From NCBI RefSeq assembly GCF_021654335.1, contig NZ_AP023423.1, forward strand, positions 652,001 through 716,000: a stretch of 64,000 nt of DNA. Reading direction: 5' to 3'. Below the pieces are notes generated by a model that was given only the letters and a program-made list of their open reading frames with translations, had not been told where the DNA came from and made no database searches. This DNA comes from Sideroxyarcus emersonii (GTDB lineage Bacteria; Pseudomonadota; Gammaproteobacteria; Burkholderiales; Gallionellaceae). Positions 10,319 to 20,801 of this stretch are shown one piece after another. Position 1 is the first letter of the stretch, and each line of letters starts with the position of its first letter. The translations under genes were made by a program, and so were the position numbers.

Positions 10319-12220
10319 ATGACCGAAACCACCACCGCCAGCCGCGAGACGCTGGGCTTCCAGACCGAAGTCAAACAGCTGCTGCACCTGATGATCCACT
10401 CGCTGTATTCCAACCGCGAGATTTTCCTGCGAGAACTGATTTCCAACGCATCCGATGCCTGCGACAAGCTGCGCTTCGAGGCGCTGCACAACGATGCGCT
10501 GTACGAGAACCAGTCCGATCTGGGCATCCGCGTCAGCTTCGACAAGACCGCGCGCACGCTCACCATCAGCGACAGCGGCATCGGCATGAACCGCGACGAA
10601 GTGATCGCCAACCTCGGCACCATCGCCAAATCCGGCACGCGCGATTTCTTCAGCAAGCTCTCCGGCGACCAGAAGAAAGACGCCCACCTGATCGGCCAAT
10701 TCGGCGTGGGCTTTTATTCCGCCTTTATCGTGGCGGACAGGGTCACCGTGCTGTCCCGCCGCGCGGGCGAGAAGGCCGACCAGGGCGTGCGCTGGGAATC
10801 CGACGGCGGCGGCGAGTTCTCCGTCGAGATGGTGGAGAAGGCCGCGCGCGGCACCGAGATCACCCTGCACCTGCGCGAAGGCCAGGACGACCTGCTGGCC
10901 GGTTACAAACTGCGCGAGATCATCAAAAAATATTCCAATCACATCGTCCAGCCCATCCTGATGAAGAAGGAAGAGTGGAAGGACGGCGGCTATGTCACCA
11001 CCGACGAGGACGAAACCGTCAACCAGGCTTCGGCGCTGTGGTCCAAATCCAAAAACGAGATCACCGAAGAACAGTACAAGGAATTCTACAAACACGTCGG
11101 CCACGACTATGATGACCCGCTGGCGTGGACCCACGCGCGCGTCGAAGGCAAGCAGGAATACACCCAGCTGCTGTATATCCCCGGCCATGCCCCGTTCGAC
11201 CTTTACGACCGTCAGGCGCGCCACGGCATCAAGCTCTACGTGCGCCGCGTGTTCATCATGGACGACGCCGAGCAGCTGATGCCGCAATACATGCGCTTCG
11301 TGCGCGGCGTGGTGGATAGCGCAGACCTGCCGCTGAATGTCTCGCGCGAGATATTGCAGGAGTCGAAAGACATCGAAGCCATCCGCAAGGGCTGCACCGG
11401 CAAGGTGCTGGGCTTGCTGGCCGACATGGCCGAGAACGACAAGGAGAAATACGCCAGATTCTGGGGCGAATTCGGCCAGGTGCTGAAAGAGGGTGTGGGC
11501 GAAGACTTCGCCAACAAGGACAAGATCGCCGCACTGCTGCGCTTCGCCACCACCAAAGCCGACACCGCCGAGCAGACCGTCTCGCTCAAGGACTACATCG
11601 CCCGCATGAAGGACGGCCAGGAAAAGATCTACTACGTCACCGCCGACAGCTTCAACGCCGCCAGGAATAGCCCGCACCTCGAAGTGTTCCGCAAGAAAGG
11701 CATCGAAGTGCTGCTGCTCTCCGACCGCGTGGACGAATGGCTGGTGGGCAACTTGTTCGAATTCGAAGGCAAGCAGCTCGCCTCCGTTGCCAAGGGCGGC
11801 CTCGATCTGGGTTCGCTGGAAGACGAGGCCGAGAAGAAGGAACAGGAAAAGCAGGCCGATGAATTCAAGCCGCTCACCGAGAAGATCAAGACCAGCCTCG
11901 CGGATAAGGTGAAGGAAGTGCGCATCACCCATCGCCTCACCGACAGCCCCGCTTGCCTGGTGGTCGACGAGCACGACATGAGCGGCAACCTCGCGCGCCT
12001 GATGAAGGCAGCAGGGCAGAAGGCCCCCACCTCGCAACCCATCCTCGAGATCAATCCGAACCACCCGGTGGTGCGGCGGCTGAAGGGCGAGGAGAAACGC
12101 TTCGACGACTGGGCGGCAGTGCTGTTCGACCAGGCCTTGTTGGCCGAAGGCGGCCAGCTCGACGACCCGGCCAGCTTCGTCAAGCGCATGAACCAGCTGA
12201 TGCTGGAGATGAGCGCCTGA
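10319..12220 (+). CDS. htpG: Chaperone HtpG (Hsp90)
   Basis: A 633-residue cytosolic Hsp90 homologue with the GHKL ATPase domain first: [36 protein letters not shown] and [12 protein letters not shown]. The middle and dimerisation domains follow at the standard length. The ribosome site CAGGAG is eight bases upstream. Expression is probably heat-inducible, given the near-consensus sigma32 promoter. The transcript ends at the hairpin about 30 bases past the stop. Confidence 0.98.
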   Translation: MTETTTASRETLGFQTEVKQLLHLMIHSLYSNREIFLRELISNASDACDKLRFEALHNDALYENQSDLGIRVSFDKTARTLTISDSGIGMNRDEVIANLGTIAKSGTRDFFSKLSGDQKKDAHLIGQFGVGFYSAFIVADRVTVLSRRAGEKADQGVRWESDGGGEFSVEMVEKAARGTEITLHLREGQDDLLAGYKLREIIKKYSNHIVQPILMKKEEWKDGGYVTTDEDETVNQASALWSKSKNEITEEQYKEFYKHVGHDYDDPLAWTHARVEGKQEYTQLLYIPGHAPFDLYDRQARHGIKLYVRRVFIMDDAEQLMPQYMRFVRGVVDSADLPLNVSREILQESKDIEAIRKGCTGKVLGLLADMAENDKEKYARFWGEFGQVLKEGVGEDFANKDKIAALLRFATTKADTAEQTVSLKDYIARMKDGQEKIYYVTADSFNAARNSPHLEVFRKKGIEVLLLSDRVDEWLVGNLFEFEGKQLASVAKGGLDLGSLEDEAEKKEQEKQADEFKPLTEKIKTSLADKVKEVRITHRLTDSPACLVVDEHDMSGNLARLMKAAGQKAPTSQPILEINPNHPVVRRLKGEEKRFDDWAAVLFDQALLAEGGQLDDPASFVKRMNQLMLEMSA

Positions 12221-12250
12221 GTGAGGTGAGGGTTGGCTGTTGGAAAGGAA

Positions 12251-12275
12251 ACGGGCATCTTGGGATGTCCGTTTT
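12251..12275 (+). terminator. Intrinsic terminator of htpG
   Basis: A 9-bp stem (ACGGGCATC paired with GATGTCCGT, one G-U pair) with a TTGG loop is followed by a short T run. Confidence 0.8.
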
Positions 12276-12492
12276 CATTTGAGGTGTGCGGGCTGGAGAA
12301 TCAGGCCAACCTAAACCAGCTACTCTCAAAGTTGCCCGTCAATCATATATAGCCATGACCGATATATGGACAAATTTGGCGTTGCCAGATAAGGTTATTT
12401 TTATGTCCCCACCGAAGGCGCTGCCACTTCGCACTGTTTCATGCGATGGCCTCAACCTTGCAAAATAAAAGATAGCCATTTAATATGCGGCA

Positions 12493-13650
12493 ATGATTAA
12501 TCGCCGCCTCCTTCCCGATGTGATGTGTGCGCTGGCTGAATTTCCGGCAGTGGCGCTGCTTGGCCCCAGGCAGGCTGGCAAGACTACGCTGGCCAGAATC
12601 ATCGCGGATATGCAGCAGGGTGCGATCCGCCTTGATCTGGAGCGGCCTTCCGATCTGGCCAAGCTGGCCGATCCTGAACTCTTCCTGTCGCGGCAGGGTG
12701 ATCGGCTGGTCATACTGGACGAGATACAGCGCCAGCCCGAACTGTTTGCGGTGTTGCGCGCATTGATCGACGATAACCGCAGGCCGGGCAGGTTTTTGCT
12801 GCTGGGTTCGGCATCCCCCCAGTTGTTGCGGCAGGCTTCGGAATCGTTGGCAGGCCGCATTGCTTTCCGCGAGCTTGCGCCGTTCGATATCAGTGAGGTT
12901 CAGGTTGATCATGCCGAGTTGCAGAATTTCTGGTTGCGCGGGGGCTACCCGCTGAGCTGGCTTGCTCAAACCGAAGACGCTTCTTTTGCATGGCGCGAAT
13001 CTTTCATCGCCACCCATCTGGAGCGGGACATTCCCTCATTCGGCATTCGCGTACCGGGCGCAACACTTCGCCGCTTCTGGCAAATGCTTGCCCACCTGCA
13101 TGGGCAACTCTGGAATGCATCGCGCCTTGCATCAAGTTTTGGCACCTCCGCGCCCACGGTTCAGCATTATCTGGATATTCTGGAAGCGACCTACATGCTG
13201 CGACGCCTGCCGCCTTTGCAGGCAAATCTGGGCAAACGGCTGGTGAAATCACCCAAGGTTTATCTGCGGGACAGTGGCATATTGCATGCGTTACTCGGTA
13301 TCCAGAGCCTGGATGAGCTGGCCGGACATCCTGTCGTTGGCCCCTCCTGGGAAGGCTGGGCGCTCGAACAAATCGCCCAACTGCTCGGGCCGCAGTGGCA
13401 GCTTTCGTTTTACCGCACAGCAAGCGGGGCGGAAATGGACATCGTCGCCGAACGAGGAAAACGCAGGATCGGGTTCGAGGTTAAATTTTCCAGCGCCCCG
13501 GTATTGAGCAAAGGCTTTTGGTCGGCGAAAAACGACCTGGACCTGGAGCGGGCTTGTGTTGTCGCGCCAGTTGAATGTGTCTATCCGCTTGCGCCTGATG
13601 TTGAGGTTGTTCCGGCGGCTGGACTTGCAGCTTGGTTGAAAACAATCTGA
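12493..13650 (+). CDS. AAA-family ATPase with DUF4143 C-terminal domain
   Basis: A 385-residue cytosolic ATPase. The Walker A is GPRQAGKTT (residues 24-32) and the Walker B is LVILDEIQ (Asp76-Glu77). The C-terminal half has features of DUF4143, a restriction-endonuclease-like fold: FLLLGSASPQLL, RESFIATHLERDIP and EMDIVAERGKRRIGFEVKFS. Genes of this type are widespread, often scattered and recently acquired, and their function is unknown. The roughly 200 bases upstream are AT-richer than the surroundings. The amidotransferase follows after 16 bases. Confidence 0.85.
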   Translation: MINRRLLPDVMCALAEFPAVALLGPRQAGKTTLARIIADMQQGAIRLDLERPSDLAKLADPELFLSRQGDRLVILDEIQRQPELFAVLRALIDDNRRPGRFLLLGSASPQLLRQASESLAGRIAFRELAPFDISEVQVDHAELQNFWLRGGYPLSWLAQTEDASFAWRESFIATHLERDIPSFGIRVPGATLRRFWQMLAHLHGQLWNASRLASSFGTSAPTVQHYLDILEATYMLRRLPPLQANLGKRLVKSPKVYLRDSGILHALLGIQSLDELAGHPVVGPSWEGWALEQIAQLLGPQWQLSFYRTASGAEMDIVAERGKRRIGFEVKFSSAPVLSKGFWSAKNDLDLERACVVAPVECVYPLAPDVEVVPAAGLAAWLKTI

Positions 13651-13666
13651 TGTATCCATCGATGCC

Positions 13667-14374
13667 ATGAAACCCGTCGCCATCTTCCGCCACTCCCCCA
13701 CCGAAGGCGCAGGCCACTTCGCGCTATTCCTCACCGAGCATGCCATTCCGTGGCAGATGATCCACATCGACCAGGGCGAAGCGGTGCCGGCGGATGCCGC
13801 GGCGTTCTCCGGCCTGGTGTTCATGGGCGGGTCGATGAGCGTCAACGACGACCTGCCGTGGATACCCAGGGCGCTGGCGCTGATCCGCGCTGCCCATGCC
13901 CGGGATATCCCCTTGCTGGGCCATTGCCTCGGCGGGCAGTTGATGTCCAAGGCGCTGGGCGGGGTGGTGACGAAGAATCCGGTGAAGGAACTGGGCTGGG
14001 GCAGGGTGACGGTGGCGGAAAGTGCCACGGCGCGCGAGTGGTTCGGCGATATCCGCGAGTTCGATTCCTTCCACTGGCACGGCGAGACCTTCTCGCTGCC
14101 GCCGGGGGCAGAGCTGCTGCTCTCCAGTCCCCATTGCGCCAATCAGGCCTATGCCATCGGCAAGCACCTGGGCATGCAATGCCATGTCGAGATGACCGAG
14201 CAGATGATCCGCGACTGGTGCGAGAACGGGGCGGACGAGATCGCTGCCAATCTGCACAGTCCGGCAGTACAATCGGCCGCAACGATGCAGGCGCAGATGC
14301 GCGACAAATTGCCCGGACTTCACCGGGTGGCGGATCGGCTCTACCGGCATTGGCTGCACGGACTGGCGAAATAG
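13667..14374 (+). CDS. Class I glutamine amidotransferase-like protein
   Basis: A 235-residue protein of the GMP-synthase-like type 1 amidotransferase family. The nucleophile elbow GHCLGGQ puts the catalytic Cys at 87. The [14 protein letters not shown] segment carries the expected catalytic His. It has no fused synthetase domain, so it could be a free-standing glutaminase partner or a gamma-glutamyl hydrolase. The specific substrate is not evident. It sits in a tight same-strand run, 10 bases before the ferredoxin gene. Confidence 0.85.
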   Translation: MKPVAIFRHSPTEGAGHFALFLTEHAIPWQMIHIDQGEAVPADAAAFSGLVFMGGSMSVNDDLPWIPRALALIRAAHARDIPLLGHCLGGQLMSKALGGVVTKNPVKELGWGRVTVAESATAREWFGDIREFDSFHWHGETFSLPPGAELLLSSPHCANQAYAIGKHLGMQCHVEMTEQMIRDWCENGADEIAANLHSPAVQSAATMQAQMRDKLPGLHRVADRLYRHWLHGLAK

Positions 14375-14384
14375 GGGAGGGGAT

Positions 14385-14708
14385 ATGGCATACGTCGTTG
14401 CCGAGAATTGCATACGCTGCAAATACACCGATTGCGTGGAAGTGTGTCCGGTGGACTGTTTCCGCGAGGGCGAGAACTTCCTGGTTATCGATCCGGACGA
14501 GTGCATCGACTGCACGCTGTGCGTGGCGGAATGCCCGGCAAACGCGATCTTCGCCGAGGACGATGTGCCGGCGGATCAGGTCCATTTCATCAAGCTCAAC
14601 GCAGAGTTGGCCAAGCTCTGGAAGCCCATCGTCGAGAAGAAGGATGCGCCGGCCGATGCGGATGAATGGCTTCATGTGAAAGACAAGCTCCATCTGCTGA
14701 AGCGGTGA
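14385..14708 (+). CDS. fdxA: 7Fe-type ferredoxin (FdxA family)
   Basis: A 107-residue ferredoxin with two cluster-binding segments: [18 protein letters not shown] (Cys9 to Cys25) and [12 protein letters not shown]. This pattern fits one [3Fe-4S] and one [4Fe-4S] cluster, followed by the C-terminal extension typical of FdxA. It is a cytosolic electron carrier with no partner evident. The stop overlaps the GTG start of the AddB-like gene (GTGA), so the two are translationally coupled; that nuclease also carries an iron-sulfur motif. Confidence 0.92.
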   Translation: MAYVVAENCIRCKYTDCVEVCPVDCFREGENFLVIDPDECIDCTLCVAECPANAIFAEDDVPADQVHFIKLNAELAKLWKPIVEKKDAPADADEWLHVKDKLHLLKR

Positions 14709-17254
14709 GCGTTTCCGGCCCCTTTTTCGACCGCATCGCACAGCGCATCCTTACTGCGCACCCCGCGCCCGACCTGCGCGGCGTCACCATCCTGCTGCCT
14801 AACTACCATGCCGCGCAGCCGCTGGCGCAGGCGCTGATGCGGGGCGCGCAGCGGCCTGCCCTGCTGCTGCCGCAGATGGTCACGCTCAACGCCTGGGCGC
14901 AAAGCGTCCGTCTCGACACGCCTGTCGTGGCGGACAGCCAGCGCAGCGCCCTGCTGTACCAGCAGCTGCGCAAATCGAAATGGTTCGAACAGGCCGACCT
15001 GTGGAGCATGACGCAGGAACTGCTCAAGCTGTTCGACGAACTGACGCATTCCCTGCATGAGCTGCCGGGCGATGCCGAATCCTTCGCCGCCCTCGTGCAG
15101 CAGGCCTACCAGGCGCGGCAGAACAGCACGCTGCAGCTGGAGGCGAGGCTGGTGTTCGAGCTGTGGCACGCGATGCAGGCCGGCACCGAATCGGATCAGG
15201 CGCGGGTCTATCAGCAGCAGTTGGCCAGGCTGGCCCAACAGGCCGATCGTCCGCTGTATGTGCTGCGCGCCTCCGACTGGGATGCGCTGGAGCAACGCTT
15301 CCTCGACGAATATGCGCAGCATGCGGCAGTGACGGTGTTCGACCTGCGCGTGATGGAGGCGCAGATCGGTGCGCCGCTGTTCTTCGCCGCCACTTCTCTG
15401 GAACAGGAAGCCCGCGCCGCCGCCATGCAGGTGCGCCGCTGGCTGGCCGCGGGCAAGCGCGACATCGCCATCGTGGCGCAGGACCGCGTGGTGGCAAGGC
15501 GCATGCGGGCGTTGCTGGAGCGGGCCGAGGTGCTGGTGGCGGACGAGACCGGCTGGACCTTCGCCACGCTGTCGGTCAGCACGGTGCTGGACCGCTGGCT
15601 CACTTCGCTGCAGAGCGATTTCTATCATCGCGACCTGCTCGACCTGCTCAAATCCCCATTCATCTTCGCCGACCTGACGGCCTCCGAGCGCAAGTCGGCG
15701 GTGTACCAGCTCGAACAATTGCTGCGCAAACAGGGGATAGTGGCCGGCCTGGAGAAATTCATCGATCTCGCCGGGCACGAGACGGCGTTGCTGCAACTGC
15801 TCGTGCGGCTGCGCCAGGCTGCCGCGCTGCTGGAGCAGAACCGGAAAAAAACGCTGGCCGGATGGCTGCTGGCGTTGCAGGCAAGCCTGCGCGTGCTGGG
15901 CATCGATGCCGGGTTGCAACAGGACGATGCAGGGAGGCAGTTGCTGCTCGCACTGGAGACATGGCAGCGTGAACTGGCGGCGGACGCGGGCAGCTACCGT
16001 TTTAGCGAATGGCGGCGCTGGCTGGCGCAGCAACTCGATACGCAAACCTACCGCGACAGCAGCATCGACAGCACGGTGCGCTTCACCCACCTGGCGGCCA
16101 CGCGCTGGCGCCCCTTCGATGCCGTGCTGCTGCTGGGTTGCGATGCCGACCACCTGCCCAGTGCCGCAAATGGCGGACGCTGGTTCAACGATGCCGTGCG
16201 TGCCGCGCTCGACCTGTCCACGCGCGGCTCGCATGCGGCAAGGCAGCACGACGACCTGCTGGGGCTGCTGGCGCTCAACGATTGCGTGCTGGTCACCTGG
16301 CAGAAGGACAAGAACGGCGAACACGGGCTGCTCAGCCCTTACCTGCAGATATTGCGCGACGAGCATCAGCGCGCGCACGGCGACGACCGCAGCGAGCCGG
16401 AGTTGCTTGCCTGCCTGGCGGCGGAGGATGCGCATCGCGTCGAACTGTCGCAGGCGGCCCAGCCTGCCCCGAGCGTGGCGGCGGAGGCGGTGCCAGCGAA
16501 GGTTTCCATCAGCGCATACAACAGCCTGGTCGCCTGTCCCTATCAGTTCCATGCGCGCTACATCCTGCGCCTGAACGAGCTGGACGAAGTGCAGGAAGCC
16601 ATCGAAAAGCGCGACTACGGCGAGCGCGTGCACGGCATCCTGCAGCGCTTCCATGAGCGCTATCGGCAAGTCGGCGGGCATGACGCGGCGGAGATGGAGG
16701 CCGCGCTGCGCCGCATCAGCGAGGATGTGTTCGCCGACCTGCTGCAGCAGGACTTCGCGGCGCGCGCCTGGCTGGCGCGCTGGTACCGGTCGCTGCCGGC
16801 CTATCTCGCCTGGCAGGCCGAGAACGAGGCGCAGGGCTGGCGCTATGCCGAGGCGGAGAGTGCATTTTCAATCGAGCTGGACGGCGTGCAGCTGCGCGGG
16901 CGCATCGACCGGCTCGATGTCCGGGAGCAGGCGATACGCGTGCTGGATTACAAGACGCAGGGCGACCAGATCCTGCGCCACAAACTGCGCGAGCCGGGCG
17001 AGGACGTGCAGCTCGCCTGCTATGCCTATGCGCACGAAACCGATGACGCGTCGTTCGTCAGCATCGAGGGCGGCAAGGTGAAGACGGTCGCGCCGGCGCA
17101 CGATGTCGCGCAACTGGCGCAGCTCAATGCCGAGCGCCTGGTGCAGGTGATGCAGCGCATGCGCGGCGGTGCCTGCCTGCCCGCGAACGGCATCGACCAG
17201 GCATGCATGCATTGCGAGATGCGCGGCGTCTGCCGCAAGGGGGAGTGGTTATGA
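14705..17254 (+). CDS. AddB-like PD-(D/E)XK nuclease with Fe-S cluster motif
   Basis: An 849-residue partner subunit of an AddAB-type double-strand break resection complex. The N-terminal region is helicase-like but lacks a Walker A. The C-terminal RecB-family nuclease shows [10 protein letters not shown] and VLDYKTQGD (catalytic Asp and Asp-x-Lys). A [4Fe-4S] staple is suggested by the Cys in [10 protein letters not shown] plus C-x2-C-x5-C in [14 protein letters not shown] at the C-terminus. I chose the GTG that overlaps the ferredoxin stop as GTGA, because an earlier ATG would lie inside fdxA. It overlaps the helicase gene by ATGA. Confidence 0.9.
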   Translation: MSVSGPFFDRIAQRILTAHPAPDLRGVTILLPNYHAAQPLAQALMRGAQRPALLLPQMVTLNAWAQSVRLDTPVVADSQRSALLYQQLRKSKWFEQADLWSMTQELLKLFDELTHSLHELPGDAESFAALVQQAYQARQNSTLQLEARLVFELWHAMQAGTESDQARVYQQQLARLAQQADRPLYVLRASDWDALEQRFLDEYAQHAAVTVFDLRVMEAQIGAPLFFAATSLEQEARAAAMQVRRWLAAGKRDIAIVAQDRVVARRMRALLERAEVLVADETGWTFATLSVSTVLDRWLTSLQSDFYHRDLLDLLKSPFIFADLTASERKSAVYQLEQLLRKQGIVAGLEKFIDLAGHETALLQLLVRLRQAAALLEQNRKKTLAGWLLALQASLRVLGIDAGLQQDDAGRQLLLALETWQRELAADAGSYRFSEWRRWLAQQLDTQTYRDSSIDSTVRFTHLAATRWRPFDAVLLLGCDADHLPSAANGGRWFNDAVRAALDLSTRGSHAARQHDDLLGLLALNDCVLVTWQKDKNGEHGLLSPYLQILRDEHQRAHGDDRSEPELLACLAAEDAHRVELSQAAQPAPSVAAEAVPAKVSISAYNSLVACPYQFHARYILRLNELDEVQEAIEKRDYGERVHGILQRFHERYRQVGGHDAAEMEAALRRISEDVFADLLQQDFAARAWLARWYRSLPAYLAWQAENEAQGWRYAEAESAFSIELDGVQLRGRIDRLDVREQAIRVLDYKTQGDQILRHKLREPGEDVQLACYAYAHETDDASFVSIEGGKVKTVAPAHDVAQLAQLNAERLVQVMQRMRGGACLPANGIDQACMHCEMRGVCRKGEWL

Positions 17255-20200
17255 CCGGCCACATCGCCCTCGATCCCAAGCGCAGCGTCGTGGTCGAGGC
17301 CTGCGCCGGCAGCGGCAAGACCTGGCTGCTGGTGTCGCGTATCGTGCGCCTGCTGCTGGACGGTGCGCAGCCGTCGCAGATACTGGCGATCACCTTCACG
17401 CGCAAGGCGGCGCAGGAGATGCAGGCGAGGCTGCAGCAGTGGCTGCGCGACCTGGCGATGGGCGACGACGATGCGGTGCGGCGTTTCCTGGCCGAGCGCG
17501 GCGTGGAGGAACCGGACGCCGCGCAACTGCAGCGCGCGCGCAGCCTGTACGGCAGCGTGCTGCTGGCGCAGCCGGGTATCACCATCAGCACCTTCCACGG
17601 CTGGTTCATGCAGGTCATGCAGCGCGCCCCGCTGAACGCCGACGTGATGCAAGGCATGAGCCTGCTGGAGCGTGCAGGCAGCGAGCAGGAAGAAGCCTGG
17701 GAAGAGCTGCTGGAACAGATGCGCAAGCAACCGGACAGCCCGGAGGCGCAGAACATGCAGTGGCTGTTTGGCGAATGCGGGCTGAGCAACACGCGCAAAC
17801 TGCTGTTCAACTTCCTCGCCAAGCGCGCGGAATGGTGGGCCTATACCCAGGGGGCGGACGGGATGCTGACGTTCGCACTGGAGAACCTGCTCGACGAGCT
17901 CGCGGTGGACATGGACAGCGATCCGGTCGAAGCCTGGCATGCGCACAGCGACAGCCGCGATGCGCTGTTCGATTTCACGCGGCAACTCGCCAGCGGGACC
18001 GACACGCAGAAAAAGCAGGCGAGCGAGCTGGAGCAGGCGTGGACCGACTCGGCGCAGGAAGAGCGTTTCGAGCGGCTGTGGAATCTGCTGTTCACGGCAA
18101 AGGGCGAGCCGAAGGCATTGAAGCCGACAAAACTGCAGGATCAGGATGCGCATTGCCGTGTGCGGGACGTGCTGCAGTCCCGCCTGCAGGCGGTGCGCGA
18201 CGCGCTCGCCGAGCAGCAGGCCTATCGCCTGAACGAGGCGGTGCTGCATTGCGGCATCGCCTTCCTCGAGCGCTACCAGGCATTGAAGGCGCAAAAACAG
18301 CAGATGGACTTTTCCGATCTGGAATGGCAGCTGTGCCGTCTGCTGCAGCAGAGCGAACATGCCGAGACCATGCAATACAAGCTCGACAGCCGCTATCGCC
18401 ATGTGCTGCTGGACGAGTTCCAGGACACCAACCCGCTGCAGTGGCAGATCCTGCGCGCATGGTTCGATGCTGCCGTGGCGGTCGAGACGCAGCCCACCGT
18501 GTTCGTCGTGGGCGACCCCAAGCAATCCATCTACCGCTTCCGCCGCGCCGATGCGCGCCTGTTCGGCGTGGCGCGCGAATACCTCAGGGCGCATTTCGGC
18601 GCGGCGACGCTGGGCAACAGCCTGACGCGCCGCAATGCGCAGCCCGTGGTGGATGCGGTGAATGCCGTGTTCCGCGAACAGCCCGACGGCTTCGAGTTTG
18701 TCGAGCATCAGACTTTCCAGCGCGACCTGCCCGGCCATGTGATGGTGTTGCCGCTGGCTGCCGTGGAGGCAAAGGAAGAGGATGCGGCAGAAAGCAGCGC
18801 GCTTGCCCTGCGCGATCCGCTCACTGTGAAAAGGGCTGAAGCCGAAGACGGTGCGCGCCAGCAGGAGGCCGAACAGCTGGCCGCGTGGCTGCAGACCATC
18901 GTCGGCGACTGGGCTGTGAGCGACGGAGGGGAAGAGCGGCGCGCCACTTACGGCGACATCATGGTGCTGGTGCGCAGCCGCACCCACCTGCAGGTGTATG
19001 AAGAGGCATTGCGCGCAAAACACATTCCCTTCATCAGTTCGCGCCGCGGCGGACTGCTCGATACGCTGGAGGCTGCGGATATCCAGGCGCTGCTGATGTT
19101 CCTCATCACGCCCTTTGCCGACCTGGCGCTGGCGCAAGTGCTGCGCACGCCGATCTTTGCCTGCAGCGATGCCGACCTGATGCGACTGTCGAAGAACAGT
19201 ACTGGGTTCGGAGTGCCGAGTGGCGAGTGTGGCGCGGAGAGCGTTACGCAGCCCCCGGCGCCCGGCGCTCGAACTTCATGGTGGCAATGCCTGCAACAGC
19301 TTGCCGAGCCGTCGCCGGCCCTGCAACGCGCTGCCGGCTTGTTGCGGAACTGGCTTGCGCTGGCAGACAAGCTCCCGGTGCATGACCTGCTCGATCGCGT
19401 CTATTTCGAGGGCGAGGTGATCGCGCGCTACACCGCCGTGCTGCCACCCGAGATGCGCGCCAAGGTCGCCGCCAACCTCAATGCGTTCATGGAGATAGCG
19501 TTGAGCGTGGATGCGGGCCGCTATCCCAGCCTGCCGCGCTTCCTGCAGGAACTGGGCGAACTGCGCGACAGCCCCGACGACGCGCCGGACGAAGGCAGGC
19601 TCGGCACGGCCGGCAACGCGGTACGCATCTATACCGTGCACGAATCGAAGGGGCTGGAAGCGCCCATCGTCTGGCTGCTGGATGCGAATGCGGACAAGAA
19701 AGCCAGGGACGACCACGATGTGCTGCTCGACTGGCCGCTACATGCCGAGCGGCCCGTACATTTCTCGCTCTATGCCGACCAGGCTTCGCGCGGCAAGAAA
19801 CGCGCGCCGCTGTTCGAGCAGGACGCAGCACAGCAGGCGCGCGAAGAAATGAACCTGCTCTATGTCGCCATGACCCGCGCGCAGCAGGCGTTGATTGTCA
19901 GTGGCAGCAAGGGAGGCAGGGAGAACAAGACGCAGACCTGGTATGAACGCATTGCGGCGGTGGTTGGCCAGCAGGAAACATTGAACCCGCTCGTCCTGCA
20001 CACGCCGGCAGATCGTGGCCCTATGGTGCATGCGCCCAGCCATGGCCTGCCCCCTGCGGGTGCAGCCCGAACGGAAAATCTTCCGTCCGTCATACCCACC
20101 GGGAAACGCGCTGCCCGCAATACACCGCAACAACAGCGCGGCATCTGGCTGCACGGCTTGCTGCAACATCTGACGGAAGGCATGGCGGACAAGGCAGAAC

Positions 20201-20553
20201 TGAAACAGCGCCTCTCCATCCCCGCCGAAGAGATCGAGTCACTCTGGCAGCAAGCCCTGCATCTGCTCGCGCTGCCCCGGCTCGCGCGCTTCTTCGATGC
20301 CCGGCAATACCGCAATGCCTGCAACGAGATGCCCTACATCAATGCGCAGGGCGAGCTTAAGCGCATCGACCGCCTGGTGGAATTCGATGATGAGGTGTGG
20401 GTGCTGGATTACAAGCTGGGCGATAGCGAAAGCACGGCACGCTACCGTGCGCAGATGCTGGAATATCAATCGGCAATGCAATCGGTGTATGAAGGCAGGC
20501 AGGTGCGCTGCGCGCTGGTGTTCGCGGATGGGGTTCTGAGCGAAGTGGTGTAA
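17251..20553 (+). CDS. AddA-like UvrD/Rep helicase-nuclease
   Basis: An 1100-residue superfamily 1A helicase fused to a C-terminal RecB-type nuclease, the presumed motor of the AddAB-like complex. Walker A is CAGSGKTWL near the N-terminus. Walker B is LLDEFQDTNPLQW; GDPKQSIYRFRRAD (motif III), VHESKGLE and LLYVAMTRAQ (motif VI) follow. The nuclease core IDRLVEF...VWVLDYKLGD sits at the end. Start and upstream stop overlap as ATGA. Around 19198-19275 there is an apparent in-frame insertion containing a 7-bp tandem repeat. Confidence 0.92.
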   Translation: MTGHIALDPKRSVVVEACAGSGKTWLLVSRIVRLLLDGAQPSQILAITFTRKAAQEMQARLQQWLRDLAMGDDDAVRRFLAERGVEEPDAAQLQRARSLYGSVLLAQPGITISTFHGWFMQVMQRAPLNADVMQGMSLLERAGSEQEEAWEELLEQMRKQPDSPEAQNMQWLFGECGLSNTRKLLFNFLAKRAEWWAYTQGADGMLTFALENLLDELAVDMDSDPVEAWHAHSDSRDALFDFTRQLASGTDTQKKQASELEQAWTDSAQEERFERLWNLLFTAKGEPKALKPTKLQDQDAHCRVRDVLQSRLQAVRDALAEQQAYRLNEAVLHCGIAFLERYQALKAQKQQMDFSDLEWQLCRLLQQSEHAETMQYKLDSRYRHVLLDEFQDTNPLQWQILRAWFDAAVAVETQPTVFVVGDPKQSIYRFRRADARLFGVAREYLRAHFGAATLGNSLTRRNAQPVVDAVNAVFREQPDGFEFVEHQTFQRDLPGHVMVLPLAAVEAKEEDAAESSALALRDPLTVKRAEAEDGARQQEAEQLAAWLQTIVGDWAVSDGGEERRATYGDIMVLVRSRTHLQVYEEALRAKHIPFISSRRGGLLDTLEAADIQALLMFLITPFADLALAQVLRTPIFACSDADLMRLSKNSTGFGVPSGECGAESVTQPPAPGARTSWWQCLQQLAEPSPALQRAAGLLRNWLALADKLPVHDLLDRVYFEGEVIARYTAVLPPEMRAKVAANLNAFMEIALSVDAGRYPSLPRFLQELGELRDSPDDAPDEGRLGTAGNAVRIYTVHESKGLEAPIVWLLDANADKKARDDHDVLLDWPLHAERPVHFSLYADQASRGKKRAPLFEQDAAQQAREEMNLLYVAMTRAQQALIVSGSKGGRENKTQTWYERIAAVVGQQETLNPLVLHTPADRGPMVHAPSHGLPPAGAARTENLPSVIPTGKRAARNTPQQQRGIWLHGLLQHLTEGMADKAELKQRLSIPAEEIESLWQQALHLLALPRLARFFDARQYRNACNEMPYINAQGELKRIDRLVEFDDEVWVLDYKLGDSESTARYRAQMLEYQSAMQSVYEGRQVRCALVFADGVLSEVV

Positions 20554-20616
20554 TGACCGGCTGTCCGAGTGGCAGTGAGCAGCATGCAAGACGGGTGCGC
20601 CATGTGGCCTGCTATT

Positions 20617-20756
20617 CGGCCAAAGCAGACTGCGGTGGTTTGCTGAAAATGCTTGCTGTGAAGGTTGAGGTGACGTCCGCTTCCCACAGAAAAGCGGTCG
20701 TTGCCAAGCAGCGTTTTGATGGTGATCGGAGGTCTCTTCCTAACCCTAACCGGACA
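20617..20756 (+). repeat. Dispersed intergenic repeat, copy A
   Basis: About 140 bp, beginning CGGCCAAAGC and ending CTTCCTAACCC plus a few bases, aligns by eye at roughly 70-75 percent with the reverse complement of 25507-25645. It lies in the 248-bp gap after the helicase gene. The frame is open (SAKADCGGLL, SLPNP) but has no ribosome site, and I regard it as non-coding or a remnant. Confidence 0.7.
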
Positions 20757-20801
20757 TGGCGACTTCCCGAAACCGGACATTCCTTCTATTCTAAGGAAAC
20801 A

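Noticed and set aside
9146..12064. 972-codon open frame on the minus strand opposite dxs, folE2 and htpG
   Set aside because: Its product is biased in the way antisense frames of GC-rich genes are, it spans three well-supported plus-strand genes and their promoters, and it has no recognisable motif.
12286..12468. Possible 60-codon gene between htpG and the ATPase gene
   Set aside because: No ribosome site, no family-like pattern, lies in an AT-rich spacer directly after the htpG terminator.
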